Below are positions 41,719 to 50,467 of a stretch of 64,000 bases of DNA, in pieces. The position numbers were made by a program, and so were the translations under genes. The stretch's first letter is position 1. The number at the start of each line of letters is the position of its first letter. Source of the DNA: an uncultured Lachnospiraceae bacterium (lineage in GTDB: Bacteria; Bacillota; Clostridia; Lachnospirales; Lachnospiraceae); the NCBI GenBank assembly GCA_910585715.1, contig CAJUEX010000007.1, positions 1-64,000 on the forward strand, written 5' to 3'. The notes beneath the pieces are model-generated. The model was not told the DNA's origin and made no database searches. It saw nothing but the letters and a program-made list of their open reading frames with translations.

Positions 41719-42462
41719 TTAAGACTGCATTGTAAAAAAACGCCGACACAAATAGTATTTGGAAAAGGTTGTCTGCTGCAGTTTCCCGATTTCCAGTCTT
41801 TCCTTTAAAAAAGACGGCAGAAGTTCGTCGTATTTCACTTCCATAAGCACCTTTCCTTTAGGCAGGATAGGGCTTTTTTGCATATCCTTTTCAAAGAAAC
41901 GGGCAAAATCCTTAGAAGACTGTATATTCTCATCTATGGTAATCCGCACATTTCCCTGTTTATATATATAAGGAATCCGGTCATATGCCACAATAATTTT
42001 AGGCATTCCATGCCTTGAAGCCATCCAGACCACGAATTCCTTCAACAGCTTGGGATATCTCTCAAACTCCTGCTGCTTCATGGAAAGATTTTTCCCCTGC
42101 ATCAGACTTTGACACTGCTCCTTTGTAAGGGGGACGGAAAGCTTCCTTGTCATGCCGTGAACCTTTATTTTCTTTTCCAGAGTAATCTGTTTTTCCGAAC
42201 AGTTATAAATCCGTATCCGGTATTTCATCCGGTTATCCACTCCTGCTTCGTTCATTTTATAGCAGGTGTTATTGTAGTCGTCAAAATACAGGCTCCGGAT
42301 GTGGTAGTATCCCTTTTCGCCTACGTGGAAATCCAATTTGGCAATTCCCTGCAGTCTGGCTTTTAGGAGAGGGATGTCTGTTAAGCGGCACAGGTATTTT
42401 AGTTCGTGGCGGTATTTAATTGGGATTGGGGTTAAATCTGGTTGGGGGGGGGTTTTATTCAT
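41719..42462 (-). CDS. VTC-domain protein (polyphosphate polymerase-like)
   Basis: A 247-residue protein (from the ATG at 42462) with the VTC/CYTH-like tunnel fold: KYRHELKY at the start, RSLYFDD, YRIRIYN, LEKK, and a final MEVKYDELLP, all basic or acidic residues that in yeast Vtc4 hold polyphosphate and metal. An open frame runs up to 42585 but has no ribosome binding site; the ATG at 42462 has a weak AGAAAGTGG. Right after that start is a run of nine C residues (42444-42452), so the 5' end may be slippery. DUF4956 lies 116 bp downstream; CotH lies upstream beyond element D. Confidence 0.82.
   Translation of the reverse strand: MNKTPPQPDLTPIPIKYRHELKYLCRLTDIPLLKARLQGIAKLDFHVGEKGYYHIRSLYFDDYNNTCYKMNEAGVDNRMKYRIRIYNCSEKQITLEKKIKVHGMTRKLSVPLTKEQCQSLMQGKNLSMKQQEFERYPKLLKEFVVWMASRHGMPKIIVAYDRIPYIYKQGNVRITIDENIQSSKDFARFFEKDMQKSPILPKGKVLMEVKYDELLPSFLKERLEIGKLQQTTFSKYYLCRRFFTMQS
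42444..42452 (-). repeat. Homopolymer C9 tract at the start of the VTC gene
   Basis: Nine G on the plus strand (nine C in the mRNA) begin 10 bases after the ATG at 42462 and encode Thr-Pro-Pro-Gln. Gain or loss of one base would shift the frame; with eight or ten C the frame closes early. Confidence 0.9.
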
Positions 42463-42679
42463 ATTACCACTTTCTTGTTGGGGAGGCAATGTTTTTAAAG
42501 GTGGGCGGTGTGGCTGGCGGGGGGAGCTGTCAAGTGATAGTAGTTTGGCTGACACGCTCTGGGGAGGATTGGGTTTAACCTGCATACTATATTTATTTAA
42601 CTAATATGCTGATACAGGCTAAAAAAGCTCCCTCCACATGGAAAGCGCTGCTCCCCCTGTGATAGCCAGAAACCTTGGC

Positions 42680-42889
42680 GGGCTGTCCGGAGGGCAGGGA
42701 CTCCTGGATGAACAGGGTGGTTTGGATGATGGAAAGTCATGGGGACCGTATGAACACGTCCGCACTTAGCTTGCGTATTTTGCAAGCTTAGTACCGCTAC
42801 GCGTTCATCCGAGCGAGAGCGTGTACCAATGACTTTCCATCATCCAAACCACCCTGTTCATCCAGGAGTCCCCGCCCTCCGGACAGCCC
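42680..42889 (+). repeat. Long inverted-repeat element, copy D (divergent subtype)
   Basis: Arms of about 62 bp with one A.C mismatch flank a core on the plus strand. It keeps the landmarks loop GTATTTT (42775-42781) and bulge GAGCGAGAGCG (42811-42821), and CTTAG on both sides of the loop, but the apical stem differs in sequence (GC.TTGC paired with GCAAGC) and the segment between bulge and outer arm is shorter. Partial direct repeat AACCTT lies at 42671 and 42894. It sits between cotH and the VTC gene, antisense to both. Confidence 0.82.
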
Positions 42890-42906
42890 TCACAACCTTC
42901 CTTCAC

Positions 42907-44568
42907 TCACTCCTGCAGCCCTTCCACATACTCATCCACATAAGCAAGCCTCTCCACCGCAAACTCCTTCATCCCGGAAAAGTCCTCTTCATACCGTCCT
43001 CCCGGCCATCGTTTCTTTTCCCGTTCATAGGCGCCTGAATCCTTTACCACTGACTCTAAGCGCTCCATTTCATTTATGACATAGTTGTCGGAAAATATGG
43101 TGTTCCGCCAATTCTTCCATGTTTGCTTTAACAAGGGCACGGAATCCTCCACGTTTAAATCAATCATTCTCTGCCCCGGCTGCCAGCGGATAAGCTCCTT
43201 AACTACACTAAAATCCGCCTTGCAATAGTACTTATTGTCAGTGTATACATCTCCAAAGGATATATTCAAATCCCAGGGGATGAAATAGCCCTGGGGTCTG
43301 CCGTCTCTGTTACGGACTGCGTAATAATAGTTTTTGGCATAATTGTCAAAGCCGCCGATGGCCTGATAGAACAGCCAGTTTTGCAGAACGTTTTCCTGAT
43401 TTACGACAGAAGTAATACTTTGGGCAAATTCTTCATCAGTGGATTCTATGCAGGAGGCCAGCTCATGAAGAGGAGCCCATTCCTCTTCGTTTTGTAAAAC
43501 CAGGTCGCCTTTTAAGAAAAAGCCTCCCCGGTAATCGGGCATGTTTTCATCAAAAAGCGGGCCAGTGAAGTCTTCTGCCTTCCATTCCGCCGTATACTTC
43601 TTTTTATAAATTCTTTCCACCACTTCTTCTCCAGCTTCCACCTGGGAAGACACGGATGACATGCCAAGCTGTTTTCTGTCTATTGGAAACATCAGGCCGT
43701 ATAAGCCCTGATAGCTGTCATTGATAAATACCTCCACGTATTCCATATGGGTTCCAAATGTTTTCTTATAGGGATTTTCTTCCGCCCCTGCCTGCTCCCA
43801 CAGGTCGTTGGCAAGCTTATCCTTAATTTTGGAGCCGTCTGCGTAAAGGCTGTTTAGTATCCAGTCATTATCCTTTCTCATGCCAAGAAAGCTCTCATTT
43901 GTCTTTTGAAAGCTTCCGTCCTTTTTCTTTTGGTCATATAAATTCAGCCTGAGGCTTTTTTTCTCATAATTTAAGCTGGTGTTTCCCCGAAGCCTGCTTG
44001 TGGTATAGCAGGAGGTCACAAAATCTCCTGCCTCCCTTGCGCTTTCTGTAGGAGATTTTTCCTCACCGGCTGCCAGATTGTCATATACCTGTAAAAAAAA
44101 CAGGGGCTGTCCGTCCTCTAAAGCGAATTGGCCGGAAGAAAAATCCATAATTGAAACGCCTGTTATTTTTAGATAACAAAGGCTGTAACCATCCTTTTCC
44201 ACCAGATAAAAGGGAATGGATTCATTGCCTGCCATTAGGGAAAGCTTCTTTTTTTTTGTAAAGTCCTCTAAAAAAACGGCTTCTGCCCCTTCCGTGTCGG
44301 TTCCAAAGCTGCCGGTTTCAAATTCTGTTTCTTCCATATTAAGAGGCAGGAAAAAGGTGCGGCTTTCCCTGTCATATGGTAATGCCTGCTCCCTAAAGGT
44401 AAGCCTTGCCTGCGCTTCCTCCTTCTCCTTTGACCGCTCTAACAGCTTATTCAGTTTTTCCTGATGGAACACCTGTACTTCCATTGCGGGACGGGTCTTT
44501 TCAAATACTCCCCATGCCACAAAGAAAAGAAGTGCGGCCAGGCTTCCTGCCACTATCCATTTTTTCAT
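42907..44568 (-). CDS. CotH-family protein kinase-like surface protein
   Basis: A 553-residue protein with a signal anchor at about 4-20, a beta-rich region, and the CotH kinase domain (about 190-540): RGNTSLNYEKKSLRLNLYD (the lysine and arginine that bind ATP), GLYGLMFPIDRK, and NYYYAVRNRDGRPQGYFIPWDLNISFGD holding the metal-binding Asp-Asn pair. CotH proteins phosphorylate spore-coat or surface proteins. Here it stands with VTC and DUF4956 inside a polysaccharide locus, pointing to surface-polymer or wall-protein phosphorylation. Confidence 0.9.
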   Translation of the reverse strand: MKKWIVAGSLAALLFFVAWGVFEKTRPAMEVQVFHQEKLNKLLERSKEKEEAQARLTFREQALPYDRESRTFFLPLNMEETEFETGSFGTDTEGAEAVFLEDFTKKKKLSLMAGNESIPFYLVEKDGYSLCYLKITGVSIMDFSSGQFALEDGQPLFFLQVYDNLAAGEEKSPTESAREAGDFVTSCYTTSRLRGNTSLNYEKKSLRLNLYDQKKKDGSFQKTNESFLGMRKDNDWILNSLYADGSKIKDKLANDLWEQAGAEENPYKKTFGTHMEYVEVFINDSYQGLYGLMFPIDRKQLGMSSVSSQVEAGEEVVERIYKKKYTAEWKAEDFTGPLFDENMPDYRGGFFLKGDLVLQNEEEWAPLHELASCIESTDEEFAQSITSVVNQENVLQNWLFYQAIGGFDNYAKNYYYAVRNRDGRPQGYFIPWDLNISFGDVYTDNKYYCKADFSVVKELIRWQPGQRMIDLNVEDSVPLLKQTWKNWRNTIFSDNYVINEMERLESVVKDSGAYEREKKRWPGGRYEEDFSGMKEFAVERLAYVDEYVEGLQE

Positions 44569-44596
44569 GAACTAATCCCAATGCCCCTTTAAACGG

Positions 44597-44635
44597 TTGT
44601 TACTATTAACGACACGAAGTCGCTCATAGCAACAA
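44597..44635. other. Stem-loop between cotH and HAD genes
   Basis: A 10-bp outer stem TTGTTACTAT/ATAGCAACAA with one mismatch encloses a small CGAC/GTCG stem and a 5-nt loop. No U run follows on either strand, so it is not a standard terminator. It might slow or process the polycistronic mRNA; its sequence is unrelated to elements A-D. Confidence 0.6.
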
Positions 44636-44669
44636 TTCCAGGCTGCAAATATTATTAAACGGTTCCATT

Positions 44670-45062
44670 TCAGCCTAATCTGCTCTTTTTGCAGATTTCG
44701 TCCAGCTCGTCCAGACTGTATTTTAAAAATTCATCCGGGCGGACGGTTCTGTCGTCCACATAAAAGCCCTTATGGCCCGGCCACGGTTTTCCGTAGATGA
44801 TTTCATCATAGGGAATATCCCATTTATCCAGCCATTCCAACAGCACCTTTGCCGTATTGGCATTGATCAGTCCAATGTTGCCTCCATAGCTGTTCATGTT
44901 TCTGGAGGTAAACAGGGTAATGGTTGCCCCTCCTGCCTTATATTCCTTTAATTTTTCTATCATTTCGGGATAAGGCACCAAATCCAGATACTCTTCTTCT
45001 TTTTTCTTAATGGGACATAAGGTGCCGTCTATGTCAAAACAAAACTTTACTCCTGAATACAT
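44670..45062 (-). CDS. HAD-superfamily phosphatase of the capsule type
   Basis: A 130-residue HAD protein with the nucleophile motif DIDGTL (about 10-15), motif II TLFTSRN, and motif IV VDDRTV. The short length and GKPWPG segment match proteins annotated as capsular polysaccharide biosynthesis phosphatases. Its start overlaps the end of the kinase-like gene by 16 bp, so the two proteins probably act together on the same metabolite, one adding and one removing phosphate or a related step. Confidence 0.83.
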   Translation of the reverse strand: MYSGVKFCFDIDGTLCPIKKKEEEYLDLVPYPEMIEKLKEYKAGGATITLFTSRNMNSYGGNIGLINANTAKVLLEWLDKWDIPYDEIIYGKPWPGHKGFYVDDRTVRPDEFLKYSLDELDEICKKSRLG

Positions 45063-46489
45063 GCTTCTACCTCGTCTAAAATATTGATTGCATTTAATAT
45101 AAATCCAAAAACCTTGCCCGGCTGATCCATGTGGTAAGGCAGCATGGATAGAAACAGGCTTGCTTCATAAAGGCGCACCAGCCTGTAATCAAAGCCGTTT
45201 TCCTTTAAATAGCCCTTAAACACTTCCACATAAGGCTCCCTGTCCGTATCAATGGTGAGAGAAAGCTTCATATCCCGGTCCATGGAAATCTCATAAAGCC
45301 CGCTGTTGAAAAAGTCATAACAGCCGCAAATGGAATGGGAAAGCTTTGCCAGGTCATAGTACAAATCCGTATACAAGTCATCCTCCTGCAGGGCTCCCTT
45401 GGGGTCGATAAGCTTTAACAGGCTGGCTTCCCTGCTGTAGAGAATGTTGGAAAAGCACAAGTCCCCGTGACCGATTACCAAACAGTTGTTATCCTTGTCC
45501 GGACGCTTTATTTGTTCATAAAGCTTCAAATATGCCTCTGTTACCTGCTCTAAGCTTTCATATTTTGTTCCCATGGCAAGCATATGGTTGAACTGCTCAT
45601 ATTGGGAATATTTTTTCAATTCCTCCATTCTGCTTTTCAGCTTGTCCACATAAAGGTCTTTGGCAACCTTTTTTACCTCTTTTACGGAAGCTTCCTTCCT
45701 GCCCCGAAGCCTGATGAAATAAAACAGCTTCTCCAATATGTCAGACAATTCCTCCGTGGAAACCGCCCCGTGGACAAACCGTATGGCAATATCCGTCATA
45801 TGATACCGCTCCATAGTGTAAGAAGCAAATTCCGGTTCTTCTTTATAATCAAAGGGCATGACAAACCACATTTTCATATTGTCCGGCAAGAGATGATAAA
45901 AGTTATATTCTGATTTAATTTTCTCTTTTTTGTTAGAGCGCTTTGTTACAGTATATTCATCTCCCAGCAAAGCATTGAAAAACCTGGCATCAAAGCCGCT
46001 TGTAATAAAAGTGAGGAAATTGCTCCGTTTGGAAATGTCCATAAAAGCATCTGTTATGATTGGTTCTCCTTCAAAAGTCCTGTTTACCAGGTCTTCAAAA
46101 CGGCTGAAATACTCTTCCCCGCCGCTTATAATTGCCATGGCTGTTTTTTCCTGACACATGGCTGTAAAGGATTCTTTGGCAAATTGCGCCTTTGTAAGAA
46201 GAACGGAAAATTCCTTTGTGTCCTTTAAGGCAAAATTGGAGTACAGATGTACCAGATTCACCGGTTCCTCCAGATTCTTATATGCTTTGTAAAGCAACTC
46301 CCTATCTTCTGGTCCGGAATAAAATAACATCTGTACTACTGCTTTATTTTTCAGTATTTCAGCTTTCATACGGTTTTTTAAGGTAATCCTTTTAAAAATC
46401 GTATCTCCATAGGAATTGTGCCCGGTAATAGCGCCTACTTCCTTATTTGGTTTTATGCTGTCGTCATAAACGACAAAAAGTCTTTTCAT
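45047..46489 (-). CDS. Choline/aminoglycoside-kinase-like phosphotransferase
   Basis: A 480-residue cytoplasmic protein. The N-terminal half is of unknown fold; the C-terminal half has the APH-type catalytic loop VIGHGDLCFSNILY and the metal-binding LIDPKG. In polysaccharide loci such proteins phosphorylate a small alcohol or sugar, for example in making CDP- or NDP-linked groups. The coupled HAD phosphatase and the nucleotidyltransferase at 40041 fit a pathway that activates such a group. The substrate is not visible from the sequence. Confidence 0.75.
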   Translation of the reverse strand: MKRLFVVYDDSIKPNKEVGAITGHNSYGDTIFKRITLKNRMKAEILKNKAVVQMLFYSGPEDRELLYKAYKNLEEPVNLVHLYSNFALKDTKEFSVLLTKAQFAKESFTAMCQEKTAMAIISGGEEYFSRFEDLVNRTFEGEPIITDAFMDISKRSNFLTFITSGFDARFFNALLGDEYTVTKRSNKKEKIKSEYNFYHLLPDNMKMWFVMPFDYKEEPEFASYTMERYHMTDIAIRFVHGAVSTEELSDILEKLFYFIRLRGRKEASVKEVKKVAKDLYVDKLKSRMEELKKYSQYEQFNHMLAMGTKYESLEQVTEAYLKLYEQIKRPDKDNNCLVIGHGDLCFSNILYSREASLLKLIDPKGALQEDDLYTDLYYDLAKLSHSICGCYDFFNSGLYEISMDRDMKLSLTIDTDREPYVEVFKGYLKENGFDYRLVRLYEASLFLSMLPYHMDQPGKVFGFILNAINILDEVEACIQE

Positions 46490-46532
46490 GGCACCTTATC
46501 CTTTCCCTAAAGTTGTTTTATGAAAGCCCATT

Positions 46533-47294
46533 TTATAAAAGCTTTTTATGACTTTTTTTCCTCATCATATAAACTGCCTGTCCCACAATGGAAAATAAAA
46601 GAAACACTCCGGCTCCCATCAGCGTATAGTTTTTTGCAATGCTGCTCTCTCCTGCCAGAAAGAGGCTCCTTATATATTCGGAAAAGCTCCCGATTCCAAA
46701 GGGTACTTTGAGAAATCCTGCCAATGCCTTCAGGGCAAGTATCTCAAATCCCCATCCTGCAAAAGAAGCAAGAAAAATCAGCGCATACCTGCCCCGCACC
46801 AGATTTTTCGTAAATTCATACCAGTCATTTACCACATCTAATCCTTTTAAAACCGCCATGGAGCGGCGTGAACTTTTTTCCTTTATAATATACTTGTTCA
46901 AGTACCGGTAGGTAGGTTCAATAGACAAATAAATGCAGGCTATCATAAGAATGATTCCCAGAAAAATCCATGTAATCAGGGATACTTTTCCGAAAAATAC
47001 AATGTCTAAGGGCAAAAGCACCAAAAGCAGAGCCGCAATGTCAAAAAAACGGTCTATGAGCACGCTCAGTATGCCCACCTGCCATATTCCGGTATCTCTT
47101 CCAATGGCAAATATCCGGTAGATTTCCCCCAACTTAAAGGGAATGAGCAGATTTACAAAAGTTGTTTTACAGTACAGCAGAAGAAATCTGCCAAAACCGA
47201 TTTTATGCTCCATAAGCACCAGATACAGCCTGATCATCTTAGCGACATGTACTGCCAGAAAAAAGACTGCAATTGCCAGAACGAACCACCACAT
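46533..47294 (-). CDS. Lysylphosphatidylglycerol-synthase-TM/UPF0104 flippase-like protein
   Basis: A 253-residue protein with about seven hydrophobic helices and the family motifs LLIPFKLGEIYR and VGILSVLIDRFFDIAALL. Members are related to the MprF flippase half and are often found beside lipid-linked sugar glycosyltransferases. AGAGGAG precedes the ATG. A role in flipping or modifying a lipid-linked sugar is inference. Confidence 0.82.
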   Translation of the reverse strand: MWWFVLAIAVFFLAVHVAKMIRLYLVLMEHKIGFGRFLLLYCKTTFVNLLIPFKLGEIYRIFAIGRDTGIWQVGILSVLIDRFFDIAALLLVLLPLDIVFFGKVSLITWIFLGIILMIACIYLSIEPTYRYLNKYIIKEKSSRRSMAVLKGLDVVNDWYEFTKNLVRGRYALIFLASFAGWGFEILALKALAGFLKVPFGIGSFSEYIRSLFLAGESSIAKNYTLMGAGVFLLFSIVGQAVYMMRKKSHKKLL

Positions 47295-47350
47295 GGTTTT
47301 CTCCTCTCTAATGTGTTATCCCTGAATGATTAAGCACCCTGCTTTAAAAC

Positions 47351-48148
47351 CTAGTTTTGTTCCAGCCCGGTTATTTCCTCGCTGGTATACCCATCCCTGA
47401 TGATTTCTCTATATTCGTCCTTTATGGATTCCTTACGGAATAAATAAGTAAATGCCATCTTAAGCACCGTAATGGCCTGATTCATCATTTTCACATTGGA
47501 AACCTGGTCTTCTTCTCTCCAGGTTACCGGGTAAAATACGATTTTATGTTTATAATAATGGGACGCTAAAATCATCACATAATTAAACATCAAATTGTCC
47601 GGAAACTTTTCATAAAAGCCATCCTTCAGCATTTTTGTGCTGTACAGGTTCAGCCCGGAGCCAAGGTCAAAAATCCGCTGCTTTGTCACAAATGCAAAAA
47701 TGAAATTGTATACAATGTTTCCAAAAGTCCGGAAACGGGAATATCCCGTAAGCTTCGAGCCTCGCATGAATCTGGCCCCAAGCACACAGTCATAGCGTTC
47801 GTGAACTTCCTTTTGCAGCATGGGAATAAAATCATGAATATCCCCCTGGTCGTCCCCATGGAGCATACAAACATAATCATAGCCATGCTCCACCGCATAG
47901 TGAAATGCCATCTTCTGGGAGCCGCCTAAACCGTAATTGTCCGTATTACGCATAAGCTTAACAGGCTTGCCCGGATTTTTTTCTATATAATCAAGCACCA
48001 CAGCTTCTGTATTGTCTGTGCTTCTGTTATTTACCACCAGCACCTTGTTGAAATAAGAAAGCACATTGTTATCCAATTGTAAGAGCACCCGCTCTATCTG
48101 CTTTTCACAGTTATATGCGGGGATAAAAAGTAATATTTTATTGCTCAT
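47351..48148 (-). CDS. Dolichol/polyprenyl-phosphate-mannosyltransferase-like GT2
   Basis: A 265-residue GT-A enzyme: LLFIPAYNCEKQIERVL at the start, NNRSTDNTE, and the metal motif HGDDQGD. No C-terminal membrane helices, as in DPM1-type soluble enzymes that load a sugar onto polyprenyl phosphate. Its start overlaps gtrA by 11 bp; together they can make and flip a polyprenyl-phosphate sugar used by GT-C enzymes such as 38242-39984. Confidence 0.87.
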   Translation of the reverse strand: MSNKILLFIPAYNCEKQIERVLLQLDNNVLSYFNKVLVVNNRSTDNTEAVVLDYIEKNPGKPVKLMRNTDNYGLGGSQKMAFHYAVEHGYDYVCMLHGDDQGDIHDFIPMLQKEVHERYDCVLGARFMRGSKLTGYSRFRTFGNIVYNFIFAFVTKQRIFDLGSGLNLYSTKMLKDGFYEKFPDNLMFNYVMILASHYYKHKIVFYPVTWREEDQVSNVKMMNQAITVLKMAFTYLFRKESIKDEYREIIRDGYTSEEITGLEQN

Positions 48149-48581
48149 CGGGTTCTCCCTTCTTTTCTAAAAATATCTTCCTTGTAATGAAATTATACAC
48201 CATAACAATACCTGTTGCTACAATTTTCCCTCCAATTTCTGCCAAATCGGTAGAAATCAGCCCGTTCAGCCATTTCCAGTGTACATAAACGCCGTCCACG
48301 CATCCCCAGATTATCAGTTCATTCAGACCAAGGCCGATAACGCTCAATATGACGAAAATAACAAATTCCGCCTTTCTGTCCATCTGCTCCTTGCGCACGA
48401 ACACAAATTTCATGCTGAGTATATAATTGATAATGACTGATATAACAAAGCCCCAGAAGGCTGCCACTGCATAGTGGACATTCACCACATAATTTAAAAA
48501 GGAAAATACGGCAAAATCTATGCCAAAGCACACAACGCCTACGATGCCGAATTTTACAATCTGTTCTAATAATTTTTTCAT
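48138..48581 (-). CDS. GtrA-family membrane protein
   Basis: A 147-residue protein with four hydrophobic segments and the typical start IVKFGIVGVVCFGIDFAVF. GtrA proteins help move a bactoprenol-linked monosaccharide across the membrane. It overlaps the next, polyprenyl-sugar-synthase-like gene, matching the gtrA-gtrB layout. Confidence 0.9.
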   Translation of the reverse strand: MKKLLEQIVKFGIVGVVCFGIDFAVFSFLNYVVNVHYAVAAFWGFVISVIINYILSMKFVFVRKEQMDRKAEFVIFVILSVIGLGLNELIIWGCVDGVYVHWKWLNGLISTDLAEIGGKIVATGIVMVYNFITRKIFLEKKGEPDEQ

Positions 48582-48599
48582 ATCCTGTTCCTAACTGTT

Positions 48600-50342
48600 T
48601 TATTTTGAAAAATCCGGAAGCTTCTCAAGCAAGGCTGATTTTAACGCCTCCAGCTTCTCTTCACTATCCTGTAAGCCTGTTCCCTTCACGCCCATATAAA
48701 ACTTAATCTTAGGCTCTGTTCCGGAAGGCCTTACACAACACCACGCATCATTTTCCAGTTCAAAATAAAGCACGTCCGACTTTGGAAGCTGTACTTTGGA
48801 AACAATTTCGTCCTTTAAATTTACCGCCTCCCCGGTAAGAAAATCTTTCACAGCTACTGTCTGAAAGCTTCCAAAAGCCTCAATCCGGCTGCTTCTTAAA
48901 TATTCCATGATTTTCCCAATCTGCTCCTGCCCGGAAACGCCCTTTAAGGTAATGGTGTGCAGTCCTTCTTTAAAATATCCATAAGTTTCATAAAGGGAAA
49001 GCATCTGGTCCCAAAGGGTAATGCCCTGTTTTTTGCAATAAGCTGCCACTTCGCACAGGCACATAACCGCCACCACTGCATCCTTGTCCCTTGCATGGGT
49101 TCCGGCAAGACAGCCGTAGCTTTCCTCCAGACCGAATACGTAGTGGTTAGAGCCTGTTTCTTCAAACCACTTAATCTGCTCGCCAATATATTTAAAGCCC
49201 GTGAGCACTTCCTTTAATTCCACATGATAGCGGGCTGCAAGAGCATCCGCCATATTGGTAGTCACCACTGTTTTTACAAGGGCGGGATTTTCCGGCATGG
49301 TGTTGGTTTTGGTTTTTTCCCTTAAAATATACTCTGCAATAAGCATTCCTGACATATTTCCCGTAAAAGGAATGTATTCTCCGGACGTCTGGTCAAGGGC
49401 ATAAATGCCAAGGCGGTCTGCATCCGGGTCCGTTGCCAGAATCACATCAGCCCCTGTTTCCTTTGCCAGCTTTAATGCCAGTGTAAAAGCAGCCGGGTCC
49501 TCCGGATTGGGATAGCTGACTGTTGAGAAATTTTCATCAGGAAGCTCCTGCTCCTTTACCACATATACCTTTTGAAAGCCAAGCTCCGAAAGCACCCGGC
49601 GGACGGGAAGATTGCCTGTACCGTGAAGCGGTGTGTATACAATCTTGATTTCCTCTGCCATCTCCCTGATTACATCCGGATGGATAATCTGTTTTTTCAG
49701 TTCTTCCATATAGGCATCGTCAATTTCTTTTCCAACGATAGTGAGAAGGCCCTTTTCTTTTGCCTCCTGCTCCGTCATGGTCTTTACGGTATGATAATCC
49801 GTTACCACCTTTACCTCTCCGATAATCTCCTTATCCTTCGGCGCCGTAATCTGGGCGCCGTCCTCCCAATATACTTTATATCCGTTATATTCCGGCGGGT
49901 TATGGCTTGCAGTAACCACGATTCCGGCAATACAGCCAAGCCTTCGCACTGCAAAGGATAACTCCGGCGTAGGCCTTAAGCTTTCAAACAAATATGCCTT
50001 AATTCCGTTGGCGCAAAGGCAAAGCGCCGCTTCCATGGCAAATTCCGGCGAAAACCTTCTGGAATCATAGGCAATGGCTGCTCCTTTTTCACAGCCTCCC
50101 TGCTTTTTAATATAATTGGCAAGTCCCTGGGTGGCTTTCCTTACCGTGTAAAAGTTCATCCGGTTGGTTCCGGCTCCGATAACGCCCCGAAGACCGCCGG
50201 TGCCAAACTCCAGTTCCTTATAGAAACGGTCCTCCACTTCTTTTTCATCATTGCGGATGGCTAACAGCTCTTCCTTTGTGTCTTTGTCAAAATAGTCATC
50301 CTCTAACCAAAACTGAAATGTTTGTTTATATCCGTTATCCAT
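48600..50342 (-). CDS. Phosphoglucomutase/phosphomannomutase family enzyme
   Basis: A 580-residue alpha-D-phosphohexomutase that swaps phosphate between C6 and C1 of glucose or related sugars and so feeds NDP-sugar synthesis. Phosphoserine loop TASHNPPEYNGYK, metal loop ATDPDADRLG, sugar loop GLEESYG and phosphate loop RPSGTEPKIK are intact. The length matches the long PgcA type. It lies between gtrA (18 bp) and a GT gene (125 bp). Confidence 0.93.
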   Translation of the reverse strand: MDNGYKQTFQFWLEDDYFDKDTKEELLAIRNDEKEVEDRFYKELEFGTGGLRGVIGAGTNRMNFYTVRKATQGLANYIKKQGGCEKGAAIAYDSRRFSPEFAMEAALCLCANGIKAYLFESLRPTPELSFAVRRLGCIAGIVVTASHNPPEYNGYKVYWEDGAQITAPKDKEIIGEVKVVTDYHTVKTMTEQEAKEKGLLTIVGKEIDDAYMEELKKQIIHPDVIREMAEEIKIVYTPLHGTGNLPVRRVLSELGFQKVYVVKEQELPDENFSTVSYPNPEDPAAFTLALKLAKETGADVILATDPDADRLGIYALDQTSGEYIPFTGNMSGMLIAEYILREKTKTNTMPENPALVKTVVTTNMADALAARYHVELKEVLTGFKYIGEQIKWFEETGSNHYVFGLEESYGCLAGTHARDKDAVVAVMCLCEVAAYCKKQGITLWDQMLSLYETYGYFKEGLHTITLKGVSGQEQIGKIMEYLRSSRIEAFGSFQTVAVKDFLTGEAVNLKDEIVSKVQLPKSDVLYFELENDAWCCVRPSGTEPKIKFYMGVKGTGLQDSEEKLEALKSALLEKLPDFSK

Positions 50343-50467
50343 GTGTTAACTGCTCCTATCTGATTTTTTTATCTTTTCCGGTACACCACTTTTTATTTAG
50401 CTGCACCTGATAAATGCTATTATTCTGATTGTGTTTCTTTTTACTGCTTTTCTTTACACCGCTATTT

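Noticed and set aside
42671..42899. AACCTT as target-site duplication of element D
   Set aside because: Six bases, with 3-4 unmatched bases to the arms and a geometry unlike A and C; kept only as a hint.
42597..43038. Two plus/minus open frames with the same peptide at both ends of element D
   Set aside because: The shared peptide is a by-product of the inverted arms being read on opposite strands; no start signals.
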